Of a stretch of 64,000 nt of DNA, positions 45,216 to 54,774 are shown one piece after another (the stretch's first letter is position 1; each line of letters opens with the position of its first letter). The notes under the pieces are model-generated. The model was not told the DNA's origin and ran no database searches. It worked only from the letters and a program-made list of their open reading frames with translations. A program made the position numbers and the translations under genes. The stretch is from positions 7,346,001 through 7,410,000 of the forward strand of contig NZ_CP106793.1 in NCBI RefSeq assembly GCF_025642135.1, given 5' to 3'. The DNA is from Streptomyces cynarae (GTDB lineage Bacteria; Actinomycetota; Actinomycetes; Streptomycetales; Streptomycetaceae).

Positions 45216-48200
45216 CTAGCGGCTCCCAGGCGGCGTCCAGCGGCCAGCGGCGACCTCCTTGTCCAAGCGAGCTTGGAAGTGGGCGTGCGCGGCGCGCATC
45301 TCGGCCTCTCGGTCTGCCTTGTAGAAGGGGGCGGTGTAACCAGCGGGAGGGGGAGTGGTCTCTGGGTTCTTCAAGTGGGCTAGAAGGTCGATGTAGTCCT
45401 GTTTGGTTTGACCGTAGCCGTAGGCGTTGTGGTTCGCGGCGATCTTGCGCCCGTCCGCGTCGAACCACGTTTCCGAATCAAAGTCCCAAATAAGCGGATA
45501 ACGGGATTGAGTGATCGCGACTAGCTGATCAGCCGTAATGCCGAGCCACACGGAGACCAGCGCATCTACTTCCACGAGAGCCGCGCGACGCTCGTGCTCT
45601 GAGCGCAGCGGTGTGTTGTGCTCCCAGTCGGCGTTGATTTGCCCAGCCAGAGGCTTGAGGTGAGCCCACGTTTGGGAAGCCCAGTCTTCGTAACCGGGCC
45701 ACTTACGGTCGAACAACTCCCCCCAGAGAGGCGCGTAGGCGCTTGTAAGGGCATTTAGTCGTAGGGTTCGGAGAAGCAGAGCAGGGGCCAGGGGATGGTT
45801 AGGGTCGGCAGCGGGCATTTTGTAGGCTTCTGCCACGCGGAGGTTTTTGCGCGAAGTGATCCGTAGGAGATAGTCCAATGGGAGAGATGCCCAGAACCCA
45901 GCGTTGAGTACCGTCCGTCGATTGTCGCCAAACCACATAGATGTAACGCCGTCGATGTGGCTCGGGCCCGGAGGGATGACGGCCGCAAAAAGGCTACGCT
46001 GACCGTCAAAGTCGATTTGCGATCGCCAGGCCAGGCGGTAGTACTCTGTGTATGGCCTTGAGTCCCATTTCTTGTGGGCCTCAACGAATTCAGACTTCGA
46101 GCATTTTCGCTGGTAGACGGTCCGCGGGATTTCTGGGAAGTCTGACGCGTGCGGGAATGTCTTGAACCAGTCTCTCGGAGAGGTGCAAGGGATCTTTGGT
46201 TGTTGCGCGAAGGGCGTAGCTATGGAGATGTGAGGACCCTGCAGGACTGCATCGGCTAGATTCGGTGGTGTGCTGGGTTTACCGGAATTCTTCCTCAAAT
46301 ATTTCCGCTGAGATCCTTTCTCGTGGAACCCTGTTGCCGGATAGTTCGGGACGTCGAGGACGTGGTAGGCGACGCTAGCCAAAGCGTCGATGGGGCCGAA
46401 CTCATGTCGAGTGACTGGGTACAGCAGAGGGGCTTGAGATGCGGGTAGGTGTGTGGAGTCGCTGAGCGGGCTCCAATGTGACAGTGTTGCCTCCGTAACG
46501 TGCAAGACTCGATCTTTGTGCGGCCGTACGTCCCATCGGCCTTGGTGCTTAATGGCCGGAATATTTCCTCGGCCTTGATGGGTTAGAGACTCCATGAGGC
46601 ATGAAGGAGTAAATAGCCAGCTGAGGTGCAGGAAAGAAATATCGCCGGGTGATCCGTAGATGTTTACGCTGAACTGTCGCGTGGGGCTCACATCCGGAAA
46701 GATTGCGAGCCTATTCGAAAAGCGCGCGTGCAGGCGTAGTCTACGATATGCCGCTTCACGGATAAGCATGTCCGACAGGCCATCAAAGTGTGAGTCTTGG
46801 TGAATTAGCCCTGACACTCCGCTGATTCGTGTATGCATCCAAGTGTGACACATGAACAGCCGGTAGAGGTCTGCCTGCGTGCCTACGATAAGTGGGTATG
46901 TTGCGGCGGAAGTAAGGAAGGTGTTGAGTCCGATCTGATAAGAGAATTCATTGGAATGCGCCTTGCGGAGTTCGAGCTTCTGGAGAAGAGTGTGCTTGAT
47001 TGATTCCGTCTCCTCAGTATCCCTTGCGGTGATGAGTACGAGGCTCGGCTCGTACTCGGCTAGGTCGAGTTCTGAATTCCATTTCGGCTGAACCCAAGGC
47101 GGGTTCCCGACCTGCAAGTCAAACCCACCTCGCGCACCAAAAACCTGCCCGAACTCCAACTCCCAGTGGAAGAACCCCTGCCGCTCAGCCACATCCCTCG
47201 CGACCGCCGCCCACGGATACCGAGACTCCAGCGAGTAGAACCGCTCCATGCCCATCCACTCGGGCAACTCGTCCTCGTACCGCTCCAGTTCGTCCAGCGT
47301 GTCAAAGTGGGCCACCAATGAGTCCGCAGCCACGTCCTGCGTACCCAACAGTGACTCGGCGAAGTCCAGCCAGTCGTCCAGCGAAGCCAGCGCGATCACC
47401 GGGCGTCGCTCGCCACGGATCTGTTCCTTGCGGCTGCCGCCCCGGGCGCCCTTGGACTTGACCTCGACGACCTTGACCTCGCCGAACAGGTCCTCCGACT
47501 CGTACGTCTCCCGCGTGGGCGCACCTGACTGGGCCGGAATCGGAGCCGGGGCCGTCGAGACGACCCACTCCGCCGACTGGGAGGCGACCTCCGCCGCCCG
47601 CGCGTACGACTCGTGCGAGCCGTCCAGCAGCGCAGCCTCCTGCACAGGCCAGAACCACAGTGCGCACCACGCGTCCATGAGCGTCTTCAAGCGCCAGTAG
47701 GGAGTGTCGACGGCCTCCAAATCCGCCTTGACCTTCTCCCTCGGCACCGCGACCTCGGGCGAGTGCAGCCAGCCATCCTCCGCGCCCCACACGTCGATCC
47801 GGCGCGAGATCTCCCGCTCGGAGATCTCCAGCCTGCGGACGACCAGCCCCCACAGGTACTCCGCCCGCCGCGCCAAGCCCTGAAGCCGCTTGGTCTGCGT
47901 CACGTTGGGGGACTTGGTGATCGCCTTGCGCCAGGCCGCCAGCGCCTTCGCCTCCGCAGGGGCCAGCGTCTTGGCCTCCTTCTCGGCGGCGACCGCGCCC
48001 CACTCCTTCGCCGGGAGCAGGAAGTGGTGCACCGCGCCCTCGGGAAGCGGGGCACCCGCCAGCGCCTCCGCCAACGGGAAGCGTTCCGGGGTCGTGCCCA
48101 GCCAGCCACCCTTCTTCAGGCGCTCGGCGGCGTAGATCTCCCTACGCCCACCGATCAGCGAGTTGCCGCGACGCAGGTGCAGGCCGAACCACGGGGCCTC

Positions 48201-50309
48201 CATGCCAGGGTGCATGGTGTTCAGCCACAGCGACACCTCCGCCAGCTCCACCGCCGTGTCGTTCAAGTCGACGCCGTAGGAGTTGTGCAGCGCGATGTAC
48301 GCCTTGGCCTTCTGCAGCTCGACCGCGTACTTCTCCGTGTCGATGGCGACGCCCAGCTCCTCCTGGCGGCGCCGCAGGTACTCCGCCGCGACCTGGTTGA
48401 TCGCCTCGTTGAGGAACGCACCTGAGCCGAGCGCCGGCTCACAGATCTTCCAGTCCAGCAGCTCGCGTGCCTCGGTGACCGTGTCGTGCTGGTCCAGGCG
48501 GTGCTGCAACGCGAGCTGGACCGTCACGCGGGTCACGGACTCCGGCGTGTAGTACGAAGCAGAGGTCTGGCGGTCACGCCCCGACAGGCGGTACACGAAC
48601 GCACCTGGCGTGTACCACACGCGCTCGTCCGCGCCGGTGTCCTCGTCCTTGTGCCGAACGAACACCTCGTCGGGGTACTCGTCGGCCTTCGTGGCGGGGA
48701 TAAGCCAAGAGCCGTCCTTTGGATCGCCGTTCTTGGCGACCTCGTAAAGCTTCTCGCCCGCGACGAAGCCCGAGTACGACATCAGGCCTTCGTACACCGC
48801 GCCGAGCTGGTTGATGCCCAGCTGGGCGTAGGAGATGAAGCCGCCGCGCTCCCGCTTCTTGCCGCGCGTCAGCATCAGCAGGCGCAGCACCCGGTACAGC
48901 GTCTCGTTGTGCAGGCGGGTGTCGATGAAGCGTTCCCCGCCCTCAGCGCCCGCCTCGGCCACGGCCTCACTGTCGACGCGCGGGTCCGGAACCGAGTCCC
49001 GCCCGATCAGCCGGATCGCGTCCGGCTCGAACAGCTTGGAGTGCAGCGGCTCGAACCGCAGCCCCAGGTCCTCCGAGGTCTTCGCCGTCACGGCCTCCGC
49101 CGGCTCCGCGTCCACCCCGTGCGTGCGGCGCGGGCGGTAGCCCTCCTGGACCTTGCGGAACAGCAGGTCCAGCGACTCGTACAGGTAGAAGCCCTTGCGG
49201 GACTTCTCGTCGACCAGGTCGCGCTCGGCGATCAGTTCCCCGAGGCGGCCGAGGCCGTAACCCATCTGGTACTCGGGGTAGTCCGAGGGCAGGATGCCCA
49301 GTTCGGGGCGGGCCTCCGCGTACAGCAGGAACAGGATGCGGTACAGGTAGCGCAGCGACTCTCGGGTCAACTGGCGGCCCAGCTCCGGGAGTTCCTTGAC
49401 CTGCTCCGGGCGGACGCCCGCCTCGCGCAACCGGTCCAGAACCTCGTTGGCGATCAACTCCACGCTCAGCCGCAGGCCGTCGCGCAGTTCGCTGGAGACG
49501 CCCACCGCGTGCTTGGTCGACTTGTCGACGAGCGTGGCGAGAGGGTTCTCGCCGCCCTCCTCCGGCGTGCGCAGCGAGTCCGCGCCGAACAGAGCGGCCA
49601 CCGTGTCGAGTTCGCCACCCGCCTTGGTGTCGTTGCGCTCCAGTGCCGTGTCCAGGGAGACGGCCAGGTAGCGGCCCTCTCCCCACGCCGCCCGGTCGGC
49701 GAGGACGACGACGCCGCCGACCAGCAGCAGCACGTAGCGCGGGGCGTCCTCGCAGGCGAACAGGAAGGAGGCGAGCTTGGAGCCGGTGGTGATCGTGTGC
49801 TGGCCGTCCAGGCGCAGCTCGTCCAGGAGGCGGCCCGCGCCCTCCGGGTCCAGGGCGTCGTCCGGCTCGGCGGACCAGCCGCAGTCCAGGGCGACGAGGT
49901 CCTTCTCCGTGTGCGCGACCTTCACCTCGTAGGACTGGTCGGCGCGGACGACGGTGATCGTGCCGGGCTTGGCGTCGAAGCCGAGGGCGCGCAGCACTTC
50001 CGCGTTGAGGGCGCGGACGCGGTCGCGCCACTCGGGGGCGTCGTACATCACGGCGTCGTCGCCGGTCGCCGCCCGCTCCTCGTCCATCGTGAAGTACGAG
50101 CGCGCCGCGAAGTAGGGGCGGCGCAGCGCCCGCAGGCCCGCGCGCGGCGTGACCGGCAGGGCGCCCTCGGGGCGCTCGGCGCCGGCGGCGTCCTCCTCGC
50201 GCTGCTTCCACTCTGCGAGCAGCCCGGACTTCAGGTCCTTGGGCAGGACCTCGGCGAGGTAGTGCGCGGAGAAGTAGTCGCCGCGGTTGACCAGGGAGTC
50301 GAACGTCAT
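45216..50309 (-). CDS. Large Eco57I-like adenine DNA methyltransferase (DrmMI/type IIG-like)
   Basis: This 1697-residue protein has an N-terminal region (about 1-600) rich in conserved helices (LTRESLRYLYRILFLLYAEARPELGILP), as in class 1 DISARM-type and Eco57I methylases. The SAM-binding motif I (CEPALGSGAFLNEA) is near 620-635 and the catalytic NPPW motif near 1066-1069, so it is an N6-adenine enzyme. No clear PD-(D/E)XK nuclease was identified. The C-terminal part (about 1073-1610) is the likely target-recognition region, and its DNA is visibly AT-richer than the rest. The start lies 24 bp after the SNF2 helicase gene. The pair matches DrmD-DrmMI or helicase-methylase systems. Role: marks host DNA, or modifies and restricts foreign DNA together with the helicase. 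Confidence 0.8.
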   Translation of the reverse strand: MTFDSLVNRGDYFSAHYLAEVLPKDLKSGLLAEWKQREEDAAGAERPEGALPVTPRAGLRALRRPYFAARSYFTMDEERAATGDDAVMYDAPEWRDRVRALNAEVLRALGFDAKPGTITVVRADQSYEVKVAHTEKDLVALDCGWSAEPDDALDPEGAGRLLDELRLDGQHTITTGSKLASFLFACEDAPRYVLLLVGGVVVLADRAAWGEGRYLAVSLDTALERNDTKAGGELDTVAALFGADSLRTPEEGGENPLATLVDKSTKHAVGVSSELRDGLRLSVELIANEVLDRLREAGVRPEQVKELPELGRQLTRESLRYLYRILFLLYAEARPELGILPSDYPEYQMGYGLGRLGELIAERDLVDEKSRKGFYLYESLDLLFRKVQEGYRPRRTHGVDAEPAEAVTAKTSEDLGLRFEPLHSKLFEPDAIRLIGRDSVPDPRVDSEAVAEAGAEGGERFIDTRLHNETLYRVLRLLMLTRGKKRERGGFISYAQLGINQLGAVYEGLMSYSGFVAGEKLYEVAKNGDPKDGSWLIPATKADEYPDEVFVRHKDEDTGADERVWYTPGAFVYRLSGRDRQTSASYYTPESVTRVTVQLALQHRLDQHDTVTEARELLDWKICEPALGSGAFLNEAINQVAAEYLRRRQEELGVAIDTEKYAVELQKAKAYIALHNSYGVDLNDTAVELAEVSLWLNTMHPGMEAPWFGLHLRRGNSLIGGRREIYAAERLKKGGWLGTTPERFPLAEALAGAPLPEGAVHHFLLPAKEWGAVAAEKEAKTLAPAEAKALAAWRKAITKSPNVTQTKRLQGLARRAEYLWGLVVRRLEISEREISRRIDVWGAEDGWLHSPEVAVPREKVKADLEAVDTPYWRLKTLMDAWCALWFWPVQEAALLDGSHESYARAAEVASQSAEWVVSTAPAPIPAQSGAPTRETYESEDLFGEVKVVEVKSKGARGGSRKEQIRGERRPVIALASLDDWLDFAESLLGTQDVAADSLVAHFDTLDELERYEDELPEWMGMERFYSLESRYPWAAVARDVAERQGFFHWELEFGQVFGARGGFDLQVGNPPWVQPKWNSELDLAEYEPSLVLITARDTEETESIKHTLLQKLELRKAHSNEFSYQIGLNTFLTSAATYPLIVGTQADLYRLFMCHTWMHTRISGVSGLIHQDSHFDGLSDMLIREAAYRRLRLHARFSNRLAIFPDVSPTRQFSVNIYGSPGDISFLHLSWLFTPSCLMESLTHQGRGNIPAIKHQGRWDVRPHKDRVLHVTEATLSHWSPLSDSTHLPASQAPLLYPVTRHEFGPIDALASVAYHVLDVPNYPATGFHEKGSQRKYLRKNSGKPSTPPNLADAVLQGPHISIATPFAQQPKIPCTSPRDWFKTFPHASDFPEIPRTVYQRKCSKSEFVEAHKKWDSRPYTEYYRLAWRSQIDFDGQRSLFAAVIPPGPSHIDGVTSMWFGDNRRTVLNAGFWASLPLDYLLRITSRKNLRVAEAYKMPAADPNHPLAPALLLRTLRLNALTSAYAPLWGELFDRKWPGYEDWASQTWAHLKPLAGQINADWEHNTPLRSEHERRAALVEVDALVSVWLGITADQLVAITQSRYPLIWDFDSETWFDADGRKIAANHNAYGYGQTKQDYIDLLAHLKNPETTPPPAGYTAPFYKADREAEMRAAHAHFQARLDKEVAAGRWTPPGSR

Positions 50310-50333
50310 CGTGGTGAACCTCTGGGTGATGAG

Positions 50334-53228
50334 TCAGGCGGCGTGGGCCGGGGCGAGGACGGCGAGGACGCGGAGCATCGGGCGGCCTGTGGTGAGGAGG
50401 GAGTCCGCGAGGGAGGCGAGGCGTTCGCGGGTGCCGGTGGGCGCGGAGCCGCTGCCTGTCAGCGTCGGCTGCTCCCAGGAGCCCAGGCGGGTCTTGTACT
50501 CCTCGATGGGCGCCCGCAGCGGCTCGTCCCAGGCCTCGCGGTGCTGCTCGAGGAACGCCTCCGCGGTGTCCAGGACGCCGGGGATCGCCTCGGCGAGGCC
50601 GGTCGTGTCATGGGCCAGGCCCGGGTTCGCCATCGTCGGGCCGACCTTCGCGCGGCGCAGGACGGCCACCATGTCGTCGTCGACCTCGCCGTGCTCGGTC
50701 ACCGCCATCCACTTGACGACGGTCGGGCGGCCGAGCGCGTTGGAGTAGATGCCCTGCACGAGATAGGTGGATGTGGACACTTCGGCCGTCAGCACCGGTG
50801 CCTCCTGGCGGTCCAGGCGGACCAGGACCTTGTCCGTGAGCCACTCCATGACCGGGTGCAGGTCGGTCAGCAGCGAGATGTCCGGCCAGCTCGACGTCGC
50901 GGAGGCGCGGGCGCGCTGGAGGCTGTGGTCGGCCAGTCGCCGGTTGAAGGTGACCTTCAGGCGGTCGCGCAGGCCCTGCTCGCGGACGTAGTCCGGCGGC
51001 AGTGCCTTGAGGCGGTGGACCAGGTCGGAGGGCGGGACGAAGGAGAGCAGGCCGGTCTCGGGATCGGCGGACAGGTCCAGGCGGTCGTGCGCGTCCGGGT
51101 AGACCTCGCGCAGCGCCTCGTCCAGGAACTCGCGGGTGGAGGCGAACAGCCGGGGCACGTGCGCCCTGGGCACCGCCGTGGTGCCATCGCCGCCGTCCGT
51201 GCCGGTGCCGGCGGTCTCCTCCGGCTCGTCGTTCACGGCGCCGAAGAAGTCGGCGAGGAAGTCGTCCATGGCGTCGTCGTCCGTGGCGGCGGCGCCGGTG
51301 CCGGGGGAGCGGCGGGTGTCCAGGGACTCGTCGACGGTGCGGCCTCGCAGCAGGTCCTGGATGAGGGACTTCTCCTCGGCCTCCGCCCGGTACAGTCCGG
51401 ACACCGCCTCCGCCGTGCCCAGTGACTGGTGGGCCTGCGCCTCGCGCTCCAGCAGGCGCTCCGCGACGAGCGTGTCGTCCTTGGCGCCGTCGACGGAGCT
51501 GGTGAGGATCAGCGCCCGGAACTGCGGCTCGTGCGCCTGCCCGTAGCGGTCGATGCGGCCGTTGCGCTGCTCGATGCGGATCAGCGACCAGGGCACGTCG
51601 TAGTGGATGAGCTGGTGGCACTGGCGGTGCAGGTTGACGCCCTCCGAGGCGACGTCGCCGGTGAACAGGATCCGTACCGGGGTGTCCGCGAGGCCGAAGT
51701 CCTCCACGCACTGCATCTGCTGCTCGTCCGACAGGCCGCCGTGCATCACGCGGGCCGCCTCCTGGGCGGCCCTGCCGCTGAAGCCGAGGGCCTGCGGCAC
51801 GGTCCTGGCCAGCCACTCCAGGGTCTGCACGCGCTCGGAGAAGACCACGACCCGGGTGTCGGACTTCGGGCCGACCCCGATCTCCCGCAGCTGCTCCAGC
51901 AGAGCCTGAAACTTGCCCGAGTCCGTCTCCGTCATGCCCGAGGACAGCTCCAGGAGCCGGTGCAGGGCGGCGCGTTCGGCGGCCGTCGACTCCGGGGCGT
52001 TCTTCTTCTCCAGCGTCTTGATGCGCGTGGTGACCGTGGCCTTCAGGGCGGTGTGGGAGGAGAGGAAGGACTTCAGCAGCGTGTACGGGAACAGGGGGAC
52101 GTCACTGACCGACTTGGAGCCGTCGGACGGCAGCCAGACCGCGGCCAGCTCCTCGAAGATCCTCTCTTCGGCGGGTGTCGCCGTCACGTGGATCGAGCGG
52201 GAGGGGCCGCGGTCCGCCCACTGGCCCTTCATCTGCTCCCGCACCTCGGGGCTGACCTTCGTACGCCGGATGAACAGGTGCTTGATGTCCTCGGCACGGT
52301 AGTGCTCCGGGTCGCGGATCGCGGCCGGGTCCAGCAGGGAGATCAGCTCGGCGAAGGAACGGGCGTCACCGTTGTGCGGGGTCGCGGAGGCCAAGAGGAG
52401 GGCGTCCGTGTGCGGGGCCAGCGTGCGGGCCAGCTGGTTGCGCAGGGAGCCCTTGTTGATGAGGTTGTGCGACTCGTCGATGACCACCGCGTCCCAGGTG
52501 ATCCGCTCCAGGTGGTGCTTGTACTGGTCGGTGTTCTTCAACGTGTCGATGGAGACGATGACCCGCTTGAAGTACGTGAAGGGGTTGCGGCCCGCCGGGA
52601 TCTCCCGCTGGATCCGCTCGATGCCCACCGAGTCCAGGCGCACCAGCGGGATCGCGAACCGCGTCCACAGTTCGTGCTGGAACTGCTCCAGGACGTGCTG
52701 CGGGGTGACGACGAGGATGCGCTCGCCACGGCCGCGGCGGATCAGCTCGGCGAGCGTGAGGCCGATCTCCAGGGTCTTGCCGAGGCCCACGACGTCCGCG
52801 ATGAGCAGGCGCGGGCGCAGGTTGCGGCCGGACAGGGCGAGTTGCGCGGGACGCTGCTGGTAGGGGAGCGAGTCCAGGAGGAAGGAGTCCGCGAGGGCGA
52901 GGCCGCGCTCGGCCTGCGGCAGCGGTGTCTTGCGCAGGACCGCCTCCAGGAAGAGGCGGGAGCGGCGGAAGTTCGGCGAGTCGTCCCGCACCAGGCGGGT
53001 CCGCCTCGGGTCGAGCAGTTCGATCCGGTCCAGCCCGGTGAAGAACACCGCCTCCTGGTCGCGCACGAAGTCCGACGCGCCGACGGCCTCGATCCGGGCA
53101 CCGTCGTGCTCGGTCCGCGTCGCGTTGCGCACCAGCCACACCTCGTCGCGTACGAGGATCTGGGCGCCCGGCGGGAACTGGGCGTCCTCGCTGCTCGTCG
53201 CGGGGGCGGTGCTCAAGTCGGCGGTCAC
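50334..53228 (-). CDS. SNF2-type helicase (DrmD-like)
   Basis: This 964-residue Swi2/Snf2 superfamily helicase/translocase has Walker A VVGLGKT near 145, DESHNL near 249 and SATPHNGDARSFAEL. The C-terminal lobe has GDVASEGVNLHRQC near 523 and IRIEQRNGRIDRYGQ near 548. A long C-terminal extension of about 350 residues, with an acidic Gly/Thr-rich stretch, is specific to this group. I chose the GTG at 53228 because AGGAGG lies 7 bases upstream; an extension to 53324 is possible but has no signal. It is followed at once by the large methyltransferase. This order is that of drmD-drmMI in class 1 DISARM, but drmA, drmB and drmC are not adjacent. Confidence 0.8.
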   Translation of the reverse strand: MTADLSTAPATSSEDAQFPPGAQILVRDEVWLVRNATRTEHDGARIEAVGASDFVRDQEAVFFTGLDRIELLDPRRTRLVRDDSPNFRRSRLFLEAVLRKTPLPQAERGLALADSFLLDSLPYQQRPAQLALSGRNLRPRLLIADVVGLGKTLEIGLTLAELIRRGRGERILVVTPQHVLEQFQHELWTRFAIPLVRLDSVGIERIQREIPAGRNPFTYFKRVIVSIDTLKNTDQYKHHLERITWDAVVIDESHNLINKGSLRNQLARTLAPHTDALLLASATPHNGDARSFAELISLLDPAAIRDPEHYRAEDIKHLFIRRTKVSPEVREQMKGQWADRGPSRSIHVTATPAEERIFEELAAVWLPSDGSKSVSDVPLFPYTLLKSFLSSHTALKATVTTRIKTLEKKNAPESTAAERAALHRLLELSSGMTETDSGKFQALLEQLREIGVGPKSDTRVVVFSERVQTLEWLARTVPQALGFSGRAAQEAARVMHGGLSDEQQMQCVEDFGLADTPVRILFTGDVASEGVNLHRQCHQLIHYDVPWSLIRIEQRNGRIDRYGQAHEPQFRALILTSSVDGAKDDTLVAERLLEREAQAHQSLGTAEAVSGLYRAEAEEKSLIQDLLRGRTVDESLDTRRSPGTGAAATDDDAMDDFLADFFGAVNDEPEETAGTGTDGGDGTTAVPRAHVPRLFASTREFLDEALREVYPDAHDRLDLSADPETGLLSFVPPSDLVHRLKALPPDYVREQGLRDRLKVTFNRRLADHSLQRARASATSSWPDISLLTDLHPVMEWLTDKVLVRLDRQEAPVLTAEVSTSTYLVQGIYSNALGRPTVVKWMAVTEHGEVDDDMVAVLRRAKVGPTMANPGLAHDTTGLAEAIPGVLDTAEAFLEQHREAWDEPLRAPIEEYKTRLGSWEQPTLTGSGSAPTGTRERLASLADSLLTTGRPMLRVLAVLAPAHAA

Positions 53229-53366
53229 GCGGGTGCCTCCTGGGCGTTCACGTCGGTGGGTTGGATGCGTCCCCTTGCGGGTGGCTGGTGGTGCCACCGT
53301 CGAACGGGCGGGACGCGTGGTCAAGGGGTTGCTGTGCGGCTCGACGCAGCGGGCTGGGCTCAGGCC

Positions 53367-54626
53367 TCAGAAAGGAGCCCGTGCCGCATACGCGGTACGC
53401 AGTCGCTCGGCTGTCTTACGGGCCTGCAGGGAGTGCCGCAGTGTGCGCGGTGGTTGCTTGGGCCGTCCGGAGGCCGTGGGCGGGCGGCTCGGTGCGGGCT
53501 GTTCGCGGTGGACGCCGTCGGAAGGGTCCGGCTCGGCGGGTGGCGTGGGGCCTGAGGAGTCGTGGACCGTTGGGTCAGCGGGGCCGGGCTCGGCCACGGC
53601 GGGGTCGGTTGCCGGGGGACTGGGCGGGAGCGGCGCGTCCTGGGCCCCTCGGGCCGTTCCCGTGTGCAGCTCGTCGCTCCCGACGGCGGGCGCGGGGGCA
53701 GACCAAGGGACGGTGGCGGAGCCGTTCGCAGAGGGGGCCTCGTACTTGAGTCCCGCGGTGTGCGCGGTGAGCCTGCGACGCGCTTGGGCGATCTTCATGC
53801 CCTGGGCCTCGATCACCGAGCGGCACTGCTGCACCACGTCGGTCAGCGATGGCCGGTCTTCGGCGTTGTGGGCGAGCATGCCGGTCAGGAGCGGCAGCAG
53901 TTCGCTGGGCGCACCCGACAGATCCGGTGCCGTATCGGGGTCGGTGACGAGGTGGAACACCATGTACGGGGTGGCCGCTTCGTATGGATAGTGGCCTGTC
54001 GCGGCAAAGAGCAGCACGGCGCCCAGGGCGTACACGTCCACGGCCGCCGTCAGCGGCTTCACGCCGGCGGCCTGCTCCGGAGCCATGCAGATCGGAGTGC
54101 CGACCACCTGGTGGGGGGCCGTGAGGGTGACGTGCGACTCGGTGAAGGCGGCGAGACCGAAGTCGATGATCTTGGGGCCGTTCGGCCCGAGCAGGATGTT
54201 GGCCGGCTTGAGGTCACGGTGCAGCAGACCCTGGGTGTGCACGGCCGACAGTGCCTCGGCGAGGACAGCGCCGAGCGCCGCGGTGAGGACGGAAGGGAGC
54301 GGTCCGTACGTCTTCACGTGCCGGGCGAGGTCCGGGCCGTCCACGTACTCGGTGGCCAGCCACGGTTTGTCCGCCTCGGCATCGGCTCCCAGGAACGCCG
54401 CGATGCGCGGACCCCAGATCGTCTTCAGTACCTCGATCTCCTGTGAGAACCGCTGCCGGGATTCGGAGTCCACGACGGATGGCTTGATCACCTTCACTGC
54501 GGCGGGCTCGCCGCCGAGCGATTCTCCCAGGAAGACCTGACCCATGCCTCCTTGTCCGATACGGCCGAGAAGTTCGAAGTCGCCCAGCGAGACGGGGTCC
54601 TCGGGGTTCAGGGGCGTGATCTGCAC
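53367..54626 (-). CDS. Serine/threonine protein kinase with proline-rich tail
   Basis: This 419-residue Hanks-type kinase has the glycine loop [19 protein letters not shown] lysine, [12 protein letters not shown] catalytic loop, IIDFGLAAF, and a MAPEQ segment. The domain ends near residue 275. The C-terminal 140 residues are Pro, Ala and Ser-rich with no transmembrane helix, ending in a basic stretch ([19 protein letters not shown]). It is therefore probably cytosolic. It lies upstream of the helicase-methylase pair on the same strand (138 bp gap) but probably has its own promoter. A defence link is inferred from position only. Confidence 0.85.
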   Translation of the reverse strand: MQITPLNPEDPVSLGDFELLGRIGQGGMGQVFLGESLGGEPAAVKVIKPSVVDSESRQRFSQEIEVLKTIWGPRIAAFLGADAEADKPWLATEYVDGPDLARHVKTYGPLPSVLTAALGAVLAEALSAVHTQGLLHRDLKPANILLGPNGPKIIDFGLAAFTESHVTLTAPHQVVGTPICMAPEQAAGVKPLTAAVDVYALGAVLLFAATGHYPYEAATPYMVFHLVTDPDTAPDLSGAPSELLPLLTGMLAHNAEDRPSLTDVVQQCRSVIEAQGMKIAQARRRLTAHTAGLKYEAPSANGSATVPWSAPAPAVGSDELHTGTARGAQDAPLPPSPPATDPAVAEPGPADPTVHDSSGPTPPAEPDPSDGVHREQPAPSRPPTASGRPKQPPRTLRHSLQARKTAERLRTAYAARAPF

Positions 54627-54774
54627 GTGTGTCCTCGAATTTCAGTCTCTTGGCAAGCGCCTGATCAGCCACGACGCGCGCCTGAAGACACGGTAGTGGA
54701 TGCGGCTGGGGTCGGGAACGGGGATTGCCGGATGGAGATATCAACCCCTTGGAGTGAAGAACCTGTGAGGTTCT

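Noticed and set aside
48486..51425. A 979-codon plus-strand open frame opposite the methyltransferase and helicase genes
   Set aside because: It crosses two real genes in antisense and shows low-complexity Val/Arg/Gln/Gly composition without domains.
27943..53228. A complete DISARM system
   Set aside because: DrmD-like and DrmMI-like proteins are present, but no separate drmA, drmB or PLD-type drmC follows, and the DUF1998 protein lies 8 kb away behind unrelated genes.
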